A stretch of DNA of 64,000 nucleotides from Melaminivora suipulveris (GTDB taxonomy: Bacteria > Pseudomonadota > Gammaproteobacteria > Burkholderiales > Burkholderiaceae_C). Positions 25,293 to 34,743 of this stretch are shown here, piece after piece. The position numbers were made by a program, and so were the translations under genes. Location: contig NZ_CP027667.1 in assembly GCF_003008575.1 (NCBI RefSeq), forward strand, positions 1,120,501-1,184,500, in the 5' to 3' direction. How positions within the stretch are numbered: position 1 is the stretch's first letter; each line of letters begins with the position of its first letter. The notes beneath the pieces are model-generated. The model saw only the letters and a program-made list of their open reading frames with translations, ran no database searches and had not been told where the DNA came from.

Positions 25293-25312
25293 GAAAGAAA
25301 GAAAGAAAGAAA
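25293..25312. repeat. GAAA tetranucleotide microsatellite, five copies
   Basis: Five exact GAAA units lie in the 69-bp gap between the TetR stop and the acyl-CoA dehydrogenase start, within about 45-65 bases of the dehydrogenase start codon. On the transcribed strand it reads TTTC repeats. Its length could change by slippage and alter the leader or promoter spacing. Confidence 0.85.
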
Positions 25313-25319
25313 CAAAAAT

Positions 25320-25967
25320 TCAGGCGGCGTAGCGCGCCAGGATGTTGTCGAAGCCGCGGTTGGCACGCTTCATCGATCCGGGCGTCTGCAAAAACCGCGC
25401 CTCGTAATGCAGCGCCAGGATCAGACCGTGGATCTCGAACAGCATCTGCTGCTCGTCGGCATCCGCGCGCAGCTGGCCCAGCTCCTTGCACTGGGCGATG
25501 GCCCGGCGCATGGCCTCCATCCACACGCGCACCGAGCCGGCCAGCGCATCGCGCACCGCGCCCTCGCGGTCGTCGAACTCGACCGCGCCGCTGATGTAGA
25601 TGCAACCCGAATCCAGCTCCACGGAAGTGCGCTGCATCCAGTGGTCGAACATCGCGCGCAGCCGCGGCAGGCCGCGCTCTTCCTGCATGGCGGGGTAGAA
25701 CACCTCCTGCTCGAAACGCTGGTGGTATTCGCGGATGACGGAAATCTGCAGTTCCTCGCGCGAGCCGAAGTGGGCGAACACGCCCGACTTGCTCATGCCC
25801 GTGACATCGGCCAGCGCGCCGATGGACAGCCCCTCCAGCCCGATGTGCGTGGCCAGGCCCAGGGCCGCCTCGACGATGGCGGCCTTGGTCTGCTGCCCCT
25901 TGTGCAGGGCGCGATCGCGGCGCGCGGTGCTGGCGGACGAGGACGGGGAAGACGAGGAAAGCGGCAT
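25320..25967 (-). CDS. TetR family transcriptional regulator of the beta-oxidation operon
   Basis: 215 residues. After a Ser-rich head the TetR DNA-binding domain runs about 17-75: TKAAIVEAALGLATHIG, LSIGALADVTGMSKSGVFAHFGSREEL. The C-terminal ligand domain is helical and ends FDNILARYAA. The ATG at 25967 was chosen over upstream frames because it gives a normal TetR length. The gene is first in line before the acyl-CoA dehydrogenase, and a palindrome lies just upstream of its start. TetR regulators such as FadP repress fatty-acid degradation genes in betaproteobacteria and are released by acyl-CoA; the same role here is inferred. Confidence 0.88.
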   Translation of the reverse strand: MPLSSSSPSSSASTARRDRALHKGQQTKAAIVEAALGLATHIGLEGLSIGALADVTGMSKSGVFAHFGSREELQISVIREYHQRFEQEVFYPAMQEERGLPRLRAMFDHWMQRTSVELDSGCIYISGAVEFDDREGAVRDALAGSVRVWMEAMRRAIAQCKELGQLRADADEQQMLFEIHGLILALHYEARFLQTPGSMKRANRGFDNILARYAA

Positions 25968-25980
25968 GGCAACAAGAAAA

Positions 25981-25994
25981 CGAACGATCGTGCT
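25981..25994. promoter_or_regulatory. Candidate TetR operator upstream of the fad regulator
   Basis: ACGATCGT (25984-25991) is a perfect palindrome inside CGAACGATCGTGCT, 17 bp upstream of the TetR start codon and beside an AT-rich stretch (TGCTATTTTGCACAAAA) that could hold the promoter. Location and symmetry suit autoregulation by the adjacent TetR protein. No binding motif was compared. Confidence 0.45.
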
Positions 25995-26092
25995 ATTTTG
26001 CACAAAAGCCGTCTCGGGAGCCAGTGCCGGCGCAACCGAATCAGGAATACAAGGGTTTACCCCAACCTGCGCGCAAGGCTGCGCGCCGCAAC

Positions 26093-26150
26093 AATTCTCA
26101 GTAAAAACCACCCTGAGTCGGCGTGGATAAAGCGTCCAATGCTATTTAAA
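26093..26150 (-). repeat. Dispersed intergenic repeat copy (reverse orientation)
   Basis: On the minus strand it reads AAATAGCATTGGACGC, then TATCCACGCCGACTCAGG, then GGTTTTTACTGAG, the same block order as the copy at 5555-5620. It separates slmA from the TetR gene. Confidence 0.65.
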
Positions 26151-26186
26151 TATGAGCAACGTAACGGTACAGTTGCGCTGCCACCG

Positions 26187-26861
26187 TCACAGCATCAGGC
26201 CCAGGCTTTCCTGCAAATGCTCAGTCGGCAAACGCCGAAACCCGCTGCGCACGAACTGCTGCAGCCTTCCCTGGATCAGCGCCATCAGCACACTGGCGCG
26301 TATCTGGGCGCTGACAGCAGGACGCTCCCCTGACCCGTCGATCTGCGGCAACGCCGGGCGCAGGCACTGGCGCAACTGCGCCTCGATCTTGTCCAGCAGC
26401 AGGGCCATGCGCTGGCGCAGGCGCTCGTGCTCCAGCACCAGCGCGTCGCCGGTCATGACGCTGGCCATGCCGGGGTTGCGCTCGGCGAACTGCAGCACCA
26501 TGGCCACGATGCGCGCGGCGCTGCGCCGGCCGGCCTCGTCGGTGTCGGCGTCCACGCTGCCCTGTTCGGTGATCTGGCGCACCAGCGTGAAGATGCTGGT
26601 CTCGATGAAATCGATCAGCCCCTCGAACATCTGCGCCTTGCTGGCGAAGTGGCGGTACAGCGCCGCCTCGCTGACCTGCAGCCGGCGCGCCAGCGCGGCG
26701 GTGGTGATGCGCTCAGCTCCGGGCTGCTCCAGCATCTGCGCCAGCGCCTGCAGGATCTGCTCGCGCCGCTCGCCGGGGCGTGGCCGGCGGCGCGGCTCGG
26801 GCAGCTCGGAGGCGGAAAACAGTTGCCCGTCGTCGGGCATCGCCGCTGATTGCGCGTCCAT
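26187..26861 (-). CDS. slmA: Nucleoid occlusion factor SlmA (TetR family)
   Basis: 224 residues. The N-terminal TetR-type helix-turn-helix (GERREQILQALAQMLEQPG; ITTAALARRLQVSEAALYRHF; ASKAQMFEGLIDFIE) has the wording specific to SlmA. SlmA binds chromosomal SBS sites and blocks FtsZ ring assembly over the nucleoid. The start is set at the ATG (26861) that overlaps the argB stop as TGATG; a GTG at 26864 is equally placed. Coupling to argB is a conserved betaproteobacterial arrangement. The N-terminus is about 25 residues longer than in E. coli. Confidence 0.9.
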   Translation of the reverse strand: MDAQSAAMPDDGQLFSASELPEPRRRPRPGERREQILQALAQMLEQPGAERITTAALARRLQVSEAALYRHFASKAQMFEGLIDFIETSIFTLVRQITEQGSVDADTDEAGRRSAARIVAMVLQFAERNPGMASVMTGDALVLEHERLRQRMALLLDKIEAQLRQCLRPALPQIDGSGERPAVSAQIRASVLMALIQGRLQQFVRSGFRRLPTEHLQESLGLML

Positions 26862-27751
26862 CACTGGCTGCGGATCATGGTCCCGTAGGCCTGGTCGGTC
26901 AGGATCTCCAGCAGCATCGAGTGCGGCACCCGGCCGTCGACGATGTGCACGGCGTTCACACCTGCGCGGGCCGCGTCGATGGCGCCGGCCAGCTTGGGCA
27001 GCATGCCGCCGGAAATCGTCCCGTCGGCGATCAGCGCGTCGATCTGCTGGCTGGTCAGCTCGGGCAGCAACTGGCCAGCCTTGTCCAGCACGCCGGGAAT
27101 GTTGGTGAGCAGCACCAGTTTTTCCGCCTTCAGCACCGTGGCCAGGTGGCTGGCGACGACGTCGGCGTTGATGTTGTAGCTCTCGTTGTGCTCGCCAAAG
27201 CCGATGGGGCTGACCACGGGGATGAAGGCGTCGTCCTGCAGCGCCTTGACCACGGCGGGATCGATCTCGACGATGTCGCCCACCTGCCCCACGTCGTGCT
27301 CCACCTTTGGATCGTGGTTGTCCAGCAGGCGCAGCTTGCGCGCGCGGATCAGGCCGCCGTCACGGCCGGTGAGGCCCACGGCCTTGCCGCCGGCCTGGTT
27401 GATCAGGCCCACGATGTCCTGCTGCACCTCGCCGGCCAGCACCCATTCGACGACCTCCATGGTCTCGGCGTCGGTCACGCGCATGCCCTGGACGAACTCG
27501 CCCTTCTTGCCCAGCTTCTTCAGGGCCTGCTCGATCTGCGGGCCACCGCCGTGCACCACCACCGGGTTCATGCCGACCAGCTTGAGCAGCACCACGTCCT
27601 CGGCGAAGTCCTGCTGCAGCGCCGGGTCGGTCATGGCGTTGCCGCCATACTTGATGACCATGGTCTTGCCGTGGAACTGGCGGATGTAGGGCAGCGCCTG
27701 GGCCAGGATTTCGGCCTTGTCGCGCGGGGCGATGGATTGCAGATCGGTCAT
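26861..27751 (-). CDS. argB: Acetylglutamate kinase
   Basis: 296 residues. Amino-acid kinase fold with VIKYGGNAM (phosphate-binding), [13 protein letters not shown] (acetylglutamate binding), [16 protein letters not shown], the catalytic region [12 protein letters not shown] and SGGMLPKL. It phosphorylates N-acetyl-L-glutamate in the second step of arginine synthesis. The N-terminal helix and the arginine-site elements ([17 protein letters not shown]) are of the arginine-inhibited hexameric class. The start at 27751 (MTDLQSI) fits homologues; a longer upstream frame is GC-rich filler. It is directly followed by slmA. Confidence 0.97.
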   Translation of the reverse strand: MTDLQSIAPRDKAEILAQALPYIRQFHGKTMVIKYGGNAMTDPALQQDFAEDVVLLKLVGMNPVVVHGGGPQIEQALKKLGKKGEFVQGMRVTDAETMEVVEWVLAGEVQQDIVGLINQAGGKAVGLTGRDGGLIRARKLRLLDNHDPKVEHDVGQVGDIVEIDPAVVKALQDDAFIPVVSPIGFGEHNESYNINADVVASHLATVLKAEKLVLLTNIPGVLDKAGQLLPELTSQQIDALIADGTISGGMLPKLAGAIDAARAGVNAVHIVDGRVPHSMLLEILTDQAYGTMIRSQ

Positions 27752-27833
27752 GAAAAACGAAAAGGAGCAGCGTGAACGACAAAGACAAATTGTGCCCCAT
27801 CCCCGCGCCCGCACCGGCCGGGCCGGGCCGGGA

Positions 27834-28934
27834 TCAAAAGCGCATCCAGGGCGGCACCTTGAAGCGCACGATGCCCAGATACGACACCACATAGATCAGT
27901 GTGAACACGCCGCACAGCGCCATCAGCACGGGGGTATTGCGCCAGAACAGGACCGCTGGAACGACGGTGAGCAGCGTGAACGCCCAGAGAAATGGAGCAG
28001 TCCGGTTGTTGCGCTTGAGCATGCGGCGCGCTTCGTCCTCATGGAATACGCCGCGCACGATGCGCCGGTAGATCAACTGGTGAAAATGCAGCGCATCGGC
28101 CATGCCAGGAGAATCGCCGCGCGCCAGTTTGCGGTAGATGGAAAACAGCGTCTCGGCCACCGGATAGATGAGCAGCAGCACCGGAAACCAGGGCGACACT
28201 TCCGCATGGCGCTGCACCAGAGACAAGCTGGCCAAGGCGACGACCACGCCCCAGATGTAAGCCCCACTATCGCCGGCGAACAACGCACCGCGCGGATAAT
28301 TCCACACCAGAAAGCCTGCAGTCGCGCCCGCCAAGCACACCAGCAGCGCCGCCAGCGCTCGGTCGCCTACCTGCAAACACACGTGCGCCAGGGCCAGGGC
28401 GACGATCAGCGCCACCATCCCGGACAGGCCGTTGTAGCCATCAATGATGTTGAAGGCATGCGGCAGTCCGGCAACCGCCAGCAGCACCACCGCCGCGCCC
28501 AGCCATGGCAGCGTGCGCAACAGTCCGTCCACCGCAGACACACCCACGCGAGGCAGGTCCAGCCCCAGCAGCCAGATCGCCAGGGCGCCGGAGCTCAAAG
28601 TCAACACCAGGCGCCAGCGCACGGGCAGCCGCTGCGTCACGTCCTCGGCAATGCCGCCCAGCGCCGCCGGCAGCAGCGCCGCGAGCCAACCCCAGACCCA
28701 GGGACCCAGACGCAGAGAGCCCGGATCGCCCGTGCGCGTCGCCCACATACCCAGCAGCCAGCTTGCCAGCACACCCATCAGCACTGCCGCGCCGCCCAGT
28801 CGCGGCACCTCACCGACGTGGAAGCGCTGCGGCTTGTCTTCGTCGTAGAAAACCGCGTGTCCGCTGAGCCAGCGGATGATGGCACCTGCACACACGGCGG
28901 CGACGAAGAAAGCGACCACGGACAGCCAGATCAT
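27834..28934 (-). CDS. WecA/MraY-like undecaprenyl-phosphate sugar-phosphate transferase (glycosyltransferase family 4)
   Basis: 366 residues with about 11 membrane segments. Motifs: [18 protein letters not shown] (first cytoplasmic loop), [13 protein letters not shown] (metal-binding aspartate), [12 protein letters not shown] and the histidine motif [12 protein letters not shown], all typical of polyprenyl-phosphate HexNAc-1-phosphate transferases such as WecA/WbpL. It should start polysaccharide assembly on undecaprenyl phosphate in the inner membrane. The usual DD pair is partly changed ([11 protein letters not shown] keeps the second acidic residue). It overlaps the GT2 gene by four bases (ATGA). 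Confidence 0.88.
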   Translation of the reverse strand: MIWLSVVAFFVAAVCAGAIIRWLSGHAVFYDEDKPQRFHVGEVPRLGGAAVLMGVLASWLLGMWATRTGDPGSLRLGPWVWGWLAALLPAALGGIAEDVTQRLPVRWRLVLTLSSGALAIWLLGLDLPRVGVSAVDGLLRTLPWLGAAVVLLAVAGLPHAFNIIDGYNGLSGMVALIVALALAHVCLQVGDRALAALLVCLAGATAGFLVWNYPRGALFAGDSGAYIWGVVVALASLSLVQRHAEVSPWFPVLLLIYPVAETLFSIYRKLARGDSPGMADALHFHQLIYRRIVRGVFHEDEARRMLKRNNRTAPFLWAFTLLTVVPAVLFWRNTPVLMALCGVFTLIYVVSYLGIVRFKVPPWMRF

Positions 28935-29722
28935 GGGGCGCCGATCGTATCCGCGGCGTGCGGCTGAAGCGGCAACAAGGTGCGAGCGCGCCAATACGCC
29001 GGCGAGGCCCACAGGCGCACCATACTGCGCAGGTGCCACCACAGGTGCTGCGGATGCCGCCGGCTGGCACGCTGGCCAACATGCAGGACCCGAGTCGGCG
29101 CCCGCGCCAGTGCCCAGCCAGCGAGGCGCAGACGCAGGCTCAGGTCAACGTCTTCGCAATACATGTGGTAGCGCTCGTCAAATCCGCCGACCGCCTCCCA
29201 CGCCTGGCGTGGCAGTACCAAGCAGGCAGCGTTCACCCAGTCCACCCTCGCATCACCCAGACCGAGAAGGCGCCGACGCAGCAGCGCCGCTGGCGTCGGC
29301 AAGGCGCGCTCGCTATCTTGCAGTCTGCCGCCCTCGTCTACCTGCTGTGGATAAGCACAGCCGACGCCGGGGCGGCGCGCTACGGCGAGCAGCGCAGCAA
29401 ATGGGTCGGACGAGCCCACCAGCCGCACATCGGGGTTGAGAACGCACACGAAGGACTCGGCGGCACCCTGCAGAGCCTGGTTGTGATTGGTGCCAAAGCC
29501 TCGTGGCGCGCAATTGCGCCGCATGTCGACCGAAAAAGGCCAGCGCTCGGCATCACTTATGGGAGACTCTTCGCGCGGTTGATTCAAGGTGACCACGACG
29601 CGCGTGACACTGCGAGCGCACAGGCGCGCCAGATCCTGCAACAGCGCGCGCACAGCAAGCCCGTGCCCATGGCTGACCACGGACACTACAAGGCCGCCAT
29701 TGCTGAGGAGTTCTGCTTGCAT
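28931..29722 (-). CDS. Family 2 glycosyltransferase (rhamnosyltransferase-like)
   Basis: 263 residues of GT-A fold: VVSVVSHGHGLAVRALLQDL at the N-terminus, FGTNHNQALQGA, the nucleotide-sugar/metal motif VCVLNPDVRLV, and EDVDLSLRLRLAGW carrying the catalytic acid. This wording is close to rhamnosyl-type GT2 enzymes that extend O-antigen or similar chains. It is expressed from the minus strand with the WecA-like gene downstream. Its start lies 55 bp from the divergent large glycosyltransferase, so the two probably share a promoter region. Confidence 0.85.
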   Translation of the reverse strand: MQAELLSNGGLVVSVVSHGHGLAVRALLQDLARLCARSVTRVVVTLNQPREESPISDAERWPFSVDMRRNCAPRGFGTNHNQALQGAAESFVCVLNPDVRLVGSSDPFAALLAVARRPGVGCAYPQQVDEGGRLQDSERALPTPAALLRRRLLGLGDARVDWVNAACLVLPRQAWEAVGGFDERYHMYCEDVDLSLRLRLAGWALARAPTRVLHVGQRASRRHPQHLWWHLRSMVRLWASPAYWRARTLLPLQPHAADTIGAP

Positions 29723-29777
29723 CAGCCCTCCATTGTCGCAGCGGCGGCGGCCCCCACCGCCCGCCGATAATTCCGGG

Positions 29778-32700
29778 ATGACACAAAACATCGAGGACCT
29801 GCACGTCTATCTGCGCAGCATCCGGTCCGGCGAGCGCACCTCGCTGTCGGTACTGGCCGGGCTGGTCGCCCCCGGCAGTACGGTACTGGATCTGGGCTGC
29901 GGCAGCGGCGCCCTGGGCCAGTACCTGCAGGAAACGCGCGGCTGCACCAGCGACGGCCTGACCTGGAGCGAAGCCGAGGCCCGGCACGCCCGGCCGCACT
30001 ACCGCCAGATGGTGGTGGCTGACCTGGAGGCTTGCGACCTGCCGTCCACCTTCCCCGCCCAGCACTACGACTGCATCGTCTGCGCCGACGTCCTGGAACA
30101 CCTGCGTGCGCCCGAGCGCGTGCTGGAGGCATGTCGGGCCCTGCTCAAACCCGGCAGCGGCCGGCTGTTGATTTCCGTGCCCAACGCCGGCTACGCCGGC
30201 TTGGTGGCCGAGCTGCTGCAAGGCGAGTTTCGCTACCGTGAGGAAGGCCTGCTGGACCGCACGCATCTGCGATTTTTCACGCGCCGCTCGCTGGCGCGTT
30301 TTCTGGGCGAGCAGCGCTGGGCCGTTCAGTCGCTGGAAACCATCCGCCGCGAGCTGCCCGAATCAGAATTCAAGGCTCGCTTCGACGAGCTGCCCCCCGC
30401 TGTGGCGCGCTATCTGCTGGCCGCACCCGACGCCCTGGCCTACCAGTTCATCGGTGTGGCCCAGCCGGCCACCCAGGCGATCTCGCAGCAGCAGGAAGGC
30501 GCGCCTGATTCCGAGCCCGCCCAAGCCTACTTCACCACCCAGGTGTACGTGGCCCGCGACCATGGCTATACGGAAGACGGCAAGCGCACGGCCACCGGGG
30601 TTATGGGCTGCGAGCGACAGACGCTGCGCTTCGATCTGCCCATGGGCGATGCGCCGATCAGCGCTGTTCGCCTTGACCCGGCCGACCGCCCCGGCTTCGT
30701 GCACCTGCATGGGCTGCGGCTGCTGGACGGTGCGGGCCGGTCGCTGTGGCAGTGGACGGCACTGGAGGCAGGCCGCTCGCTGCTGGCCGCCACGCCCCAC
30801 CAGCAGATCGTCTGGCACGCCCCGGCGGCTTCGCCCACGCTGATGCTGCTGACAGGCGACGACCCGTGGTTCGAACTGCCCGCCCCCGCGGAGCAGCTGG
30901 CGCAGGCGACAGCGCTGGAGGTGGACATCGGCTGGCCCATGTCGGCTGACTACCTGGCGCTGTCGGCAGCCGTGCTGCCGCTACAGGACCGTATCAATGC
31001 GCTGTTGGAGCAACAGCAGCACATGGACAACCTTGCCCGCGCGCTGGAAGAAAGTCGAGCCCACACCCAACGCCTGCAAGCCCGGAGTGACGACTTCCAA
31101 AACGAATCGGTGCAGCTGCAACGCGATGCCGCCCGGCTGCAGCACGAACTCACGCGCCTGCAAAGTGACTATGGCGAACTGGCCACCCATTTGAAAACCA
31201 TCGAGAACTCCACCGTCTTTCGCGCCACGCGTCCCCTGGTGCACGCCAAGGTGAACCTGGATCGCCTGCTGGGCCGCACGCCCAAACATCTGCGCGCCGA
31301 AACCCGCCCTGCCCCACGTCCCATACAGCCGGCGGGCCATCCAGTGGACATCATCGTTCCTGTTTACCGCGGCCTGGATGACACGCGCCTGTGCATCGAC
31401 TCCGTGCTTGCCGCGCCGGTGCGCGTGTCCTGGCGCCTGATCGTCATCAACGACTGTAGCCCCGAGCCGCAAGTCACCGCTTGGCTGCGCGAACGCGCTG
31501 CGCAGGACGAGCGCATCACCCTGCTGGAGAACGAGGAAAACCTCGGCTTCGTCGGCACCGTCAACCGCGGCATGCAGCTGTCGCAAACCAACGACGTGCT
31601 GCTGCTCAACAGCGACACCGAAGTCGCCAATGACTGGCTGGACCGCATCCGCGCCGCCGCCTATGGTGATGCGCGCGTGGCCAGCGTTACGCCGTTTTCG
31701 ACCAACGCCACGATTTGCAGCTACCCGCGTTTCTGCGAGGACAACCCTCTGCCTGCCGGGTGGAGCACGGCGCGCCTGGATGCGCTCGCTGCACACACCA
31801 GCCCCGGCGCCGTCGTCGACGTGCCCACCGGCGTGGGTTTTTGCATGTACATCCGTCGCGACTGCCTGGACACGGTCGGCCTGTTCGACGTGGAAAACTT
31901 TGGCAAGGGCTATGGTGAGGAAAACGATTTTTGCCAGCGCGCGGCCAGGGCCGGCTGGCGCAACCTGCACCTGCTGGACACCTTCGTGCTGCACACCGGC
32001 GGCGTCAGTTTCGGCGACGCCAAGAGCCCGCGCGAGCGCGCCGCCATGGAAACGCTGGCGCGCCTGCACCCGCATTACGCACGCGACGTACATGCCTTCG
32101 TGCAGCAGGACCCGGCCGAGCCCTTTCGCCTGGCACTGGACGTGGCGCGCATCCAGAAGGAAGGCCCGCCCGTAATACTGGTGGTGCTGCATGACCGCGC
32201 CGGCGGCACCGTGCGCCACGTGCGCGAACTGGCGCAGCACCTGCAAGGCCGGGCGCAGTTCCTTATCCTCACCCCATCGCACGGGCAGGCCGTCACGCTG
32301 CGCATGGCGGGCGCGGGCGAGGGCTTTGAGCTGCGCTTTCGCTTGGCGGACCAGTGGGACGACCTGCTGGACGTGCTGCGCGCTTTGGGCGTGAGCCTGG
32401 TGCACTACCACCATCTGCTGGGCCACGGCCAGCAGGTGCGCGACCTGCCTGCGCTGCTGGACGTGCCCTACGACTTCACCGCGCACGACTATTTCAGCTA
32501 CTGCGCCAACATCACCCTCACGGGCAGCGATGGGCGCTACGCCGGGGAGCCGGCGGCTGGCCAGTGCAACTGCTGCAAACCTGACATGCCGGCGCCCCAC
32601 GCGCTGCCCGGCGTGTCCACGCTAGCCCAGTGGCGTGGCGCCCATGCGCGACTGCTGGTCGGGGCGCGCCACGTGCTCGCGCCCAGCGCCGATGCCGCAA

Positions 32701-33542
32701 GTCGCATCGCCGCGTTCGCCCCCGCAGCGCACGTGCAGGCCGCGCCGCACTTGGACATACGGCCCGGCGCCGCCCTGCCCGCGCCGGTGCCGCGGCCAAT
32801 GGCGGAGGGCCGGCCGCTGCGGGTGGCGGTGATTGGCGCGCTCAGCGTCATCAAGGGCGCCGACGTGCTGGAGGCGGCCGCGCTGGAAGCCTCGCGCAGC
32901 CGCGCGCCAGTAGAGTTCCACCTCCTGGGCTACGGCTACCGGCACCTGCGCAGCCAGCCGCACGCGCGCCTGACCACCTACGGCGAATACCAGGAGCAGG
33001 ATCTGCCTGGACTGCTGGAGTGGCTGCAGCCGGACATCGTCTGGTTCCCGGCGCAGTGGCCCGAGACCTATAGCTATACGCTCAGCGCCGCCTTGCAGGC
33101 GGGCTTGCCGGTTGCCGTACCCGACATCGGCGCCTTTGCCGAGCGCGTCGCCGGACGTGCCTGGAGCTGGGTTTGCCCCTGGGGCCTGGAGGGCAAGACG
33201 TGGGTGGAGTTTTTTGCCAGCATACGCGAGCAGCACTTCGCTGCCGGGGTGCCGCCTGAGCCTGCCGCCGGCGCAGAGCCCGGCACGCCGGCCGAAACCG
33301 CCTGGGATTACCAGCGCGACTACCTCGCCGGCCTGCCCGCGCCACGCCTGCTGCAGCCCGCACCGCGCCTGGACGCAGCTGCGCTGAGCGCCTACCTGCC
33401 CGAGCCTACGCCCGCGCAGGCCGCACGCTCGGGCGCGGTGCAGACCCTGGCCTGGCTGCGTTCGCTGCCGCTGCTGCGCACGGTGGCGCGCAGCGTGCCG
33501 CCGCATGTGCAGCGGCGCGTCAAGAATTGGCTACAGGCGTAG
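29778..33542 (+). CDS. Large multidomain polysaccharide enzyme: methyltransferase - coiled coil - GT2 - GT4
   Basis: 1254 residues. Residues 1-190: class I SAM methyltransferase (DLGCGSGALGQYL, 38-50; CADVLEHLRAPE). Residues about 230-400: a beta-rich region. About 405-475: heptad-like coiled coil (LARALEESRAHTQRLQARSD). About 520-760: GT2 (VDIIVPVYRGLDDTRLCIDS; LLLNSDTEVAND near 610; GEENDFCQRAARAGW near 712). About 795-1254: GT4/GT-B domain (ILVVLHDRAGGTVRHVREL; VAVIGALSVIKGADVLEAAA; SYTLSAALQAGLPVAVPDIG). Such proteins resemble O-antigen chain-building or terminating enzymes where a coiled coil acts as a molecular ruler and the methyl group caps the chain; that role is inferred. The ATG at 29778 directly precedes the methyltransferase. 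Its last 23 bp overlap the convergent acyltransferase gene. Confidence 0.88.
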   Translation: MTQNIEDLHVYLRSIRSGERTSLSVLAGLVAPGSTVLDLGCGSGALGQYLQETRGCTSDGLTWSEAEARHARPHYRQMVVADLEACDLPSTFPAQHYDCIVCADVLEHLRAPERVLEACRALLKPGSGRLLISVPNAGYAGLVAELLQGEFRYREEGLLDRTHLRFFTRRSLARFLGEQRWAVQSLETIRRELPESEFKARFDELPPAVARYLLAAPDALAYQFIGVAQPATQAISQQQEGAPDSEPAQAYFTTQVYVARDHGYTEDGKRTATGVMGCERQTLRFDLPMGDAPISAVRLDPADRPGFVHLHGLRLLDGAGRSLWQWTALEAGRSLLAATPHQQIVWHAPAASPTLMLLTGDDPWFELPAPAEQLAQATALEVDIGWPMSADYLALSAAVLPLQDRINALLEQQQHMDNLARALEESRAHTQRLQARSDDFQNESVQLQRDAARLQHELTRLQSDYGELATHLKTIENSTVFRATRPLVHAKVNLDRLLGRTPKHLRAETRPAPRPIQPAGHPVDIIVPVYRGLDDTRLCIDSVLAAPVRVSWRLIVINDCSPEPQVTAWLRERAAQDERITLLENEENLGFVGTVNRGMQLSQTNDVLLLNSDTEVANDWLDRIRAAAYGDARVASVTPFSTNATICSYPRFCEDNPLPAGWSTARLDALAAHTSPGAVVDVPTGVGFCMYIRRDCLDTVGLFDVENFGKGYGEENDFCQRAARAGWRNLHLLDTFVLHTGGVSFGDAKSPRERAAMETLARLHPHYARDVHAFVQQDPAEPFRLALDVARIQKEGPPVILVVLHDRAGGTVRHVRELAQHLQGRAQFLILTPSHGQAVTLRMAGAGEGFELRFRLADQWDDLLDVLRALGVSLVHYHHLLGHGQQVRDLPALLDVPYDFTAHDYFSYCANITLTGSDGRYAGEPAAGQCNCCKPDMPAPHALPGVSTLAQWRGAHARLLVGARHVLAPSADAASRIAAFAPAAHVQAAPHLDIRPGAALPAPVPRPMAEGRPLRVAVIGALSVIKGADVLEAAALEASRSRAPVEFHLLGYGYRHLRSQPHARLTTYGEYQEQDLPGLLEWLQPDIVWFPAQWPETYSYTLSAALQAGLPVAVPDIGAFAERVAGRAWSWVCPWGLEGKTWVEFFASIREQHFAAGVPPEPAAGAEPGTPAETAWDYQRDYLAGLPAPRLLQPAPRLDAAALSAYLPEPTPAQAARSGAVQTLAWLRSLPLLRTVARSVPPHVQRRVKNWLQA

Positions 33543-34635
33543 AGGCAGCGCCTGGCGCCGCCGCACGTGGCCCGGCGCTGCGCCAGCGGCGCACCAGTTG
33601 GATGGCGGGCCGCTCGACGACAAACCACGACAGCAGCGCCAGCGGCACGATGACCGCAAGCGACAGAACCACCGAAGCGGCCAGCGGCCAGCCGTGGCGC
33701 AGGCTCAGCTCAGTCATGGCCTGTTGCACCGGAAAGGCGTAGATGTAGATGCCGTAGGACAGATCCACCCGCTGCCGCGCTGGGCGGGCGGGGGTGACGC
33801 CCGGCCGGCCGGCAAAGGCCGTATAGAACGTAGCGCAGGTAATGAACGCCCACACCGCCACCTGGCGCAAGGTAGCGCTGCTTGCCACAGAGGCGCAGAC
33901 GACGGCGCCCAGCGCCAGCCCGGGCATCCAGGCGCGCGGGCGCACGCCATAGGCGGCGCAGGCGCTGCCCAGGAAAAATGGCACGCCGAAGCCGCAAAAA
34001 TCCGTCCAGCGAAACAGCTCGGCCAGAGCGCTCGGCTGCGCCTCCAGCGCCGCGTCCCAGCCGCGCAGGCGCGCCAGCGGCCACAGCAGCGCCAGCACAC
34101 CGGCCGCCAGCGGATAGAGCCATCTGCGCCCGCGCGCGGCCGAGGCCAGCAGCGCCAGCACCAGGTACATGAACAGCTCGTAGCGGATGGTCCACAGCGA
34201 TCCATTGACCGCGCGCGCGAACGGGTTGTGCTCGAAAACGCCCGGCAGCGTCTGCACGGTGGCCAGCGCGGCCATGTTGTTGGCCAGGTTCAGCCAGGTC
34301 AGCGGCGCGCGCAGGTAGTCCGCAGCAGGCAACGTCGTCGCCATCCAGCCGACCACGAATACCGAAAACGCAACCGCCACGATGAGGCCCGGAAAGATGC
34401 GCAACGCGCGCTTGAGCCAGAACGTGCGCCAGCGCGGCTCGCGTGCCCAGCTCTGACACACCAAATAGCCGCTGATGAAAAAAAAGACATAGACCGCGAG
34501 CGACCCCAGGCTGTGCCCGGCGAAGGGCACGGGCATGCGCACGCGGTAGAGAAACTCCGCATGTCCTGCGAACACTGCCAGCGCCGCCGCCAGGCGCAGC
34601 AGGTCGAAGCGGTTGGCATGGTCAATGGCTGGCAT
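33520..34635 (-). CDS. Acyltransferase 3 family membrane protein
   Basis: 371 residues with about ten membrane helices. The family begins FDLLRLAAALAVFAGHAEFL, containing the active-site histidine, and continues with VYVFFFISGYLVCQSW, FWLKRALRIFPGLIVAVA and NGSLWTIRYELFMYLVLALL. These enzymes transfer acyl groups (often O-acetyl) to sugars on the periplasmic or cytoplasmic face. Ends with SWFVVERPAIQL as usual. Within the minus-strand polysaccharide operon it is last; its 3' end overlaps the convergent glycosyltransferase gene by 23 bp. Confidence 0.9.
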   Translation of the reverse strand: MPAIDHANRFDLLRLAAALAVFAGHAEFLYRVRMPVPFAGHSLGSLAVYVFFFISGYLVCQSWAREPRWRTFWLKRALRIFPGLIVAVAFSVFVVGWMATTLPAADYLRAPLTWLNLANNMAALATVQTLPGVFEHNPFARAVNGSLWTIRYELFMYLVLALLASAARGRRWLYPLAAGVLALLWPLARLRGWDAALEAQPSALAELFRWTDFCGFGVPFFLGSACAAYGVRPRAWMPGLALGAVVCASVASSATLRQVAVWAFITCATFYTAFAGRPGVTPARPARQRVDLSYGIYIYAFPVQQAMTELSLRHGWPLAASVVLSLAVIVPLALLSWFVVERPAIQLVRRWRSAGPRAAAPGAASTPVANS

Positions 34636-34743
34636 GGCACCCGCTGTATCTCATCGCGGTCCCATTTGCAAGGCGAGCAGCGCAGCGTCCGCCCGGAAGT
34701 CGCTTTGCTTGCCTTTTCGGCGCAGCCGTGGACCTGCTTGCGT

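Noticed and set aside
27795..27833. GC-rich GGCCGGGCCGGG repeats downstream of the WecA-like gene
   Set aside because: Short imperfect run in a small gap; most likely compositional rather than a functional repeat.
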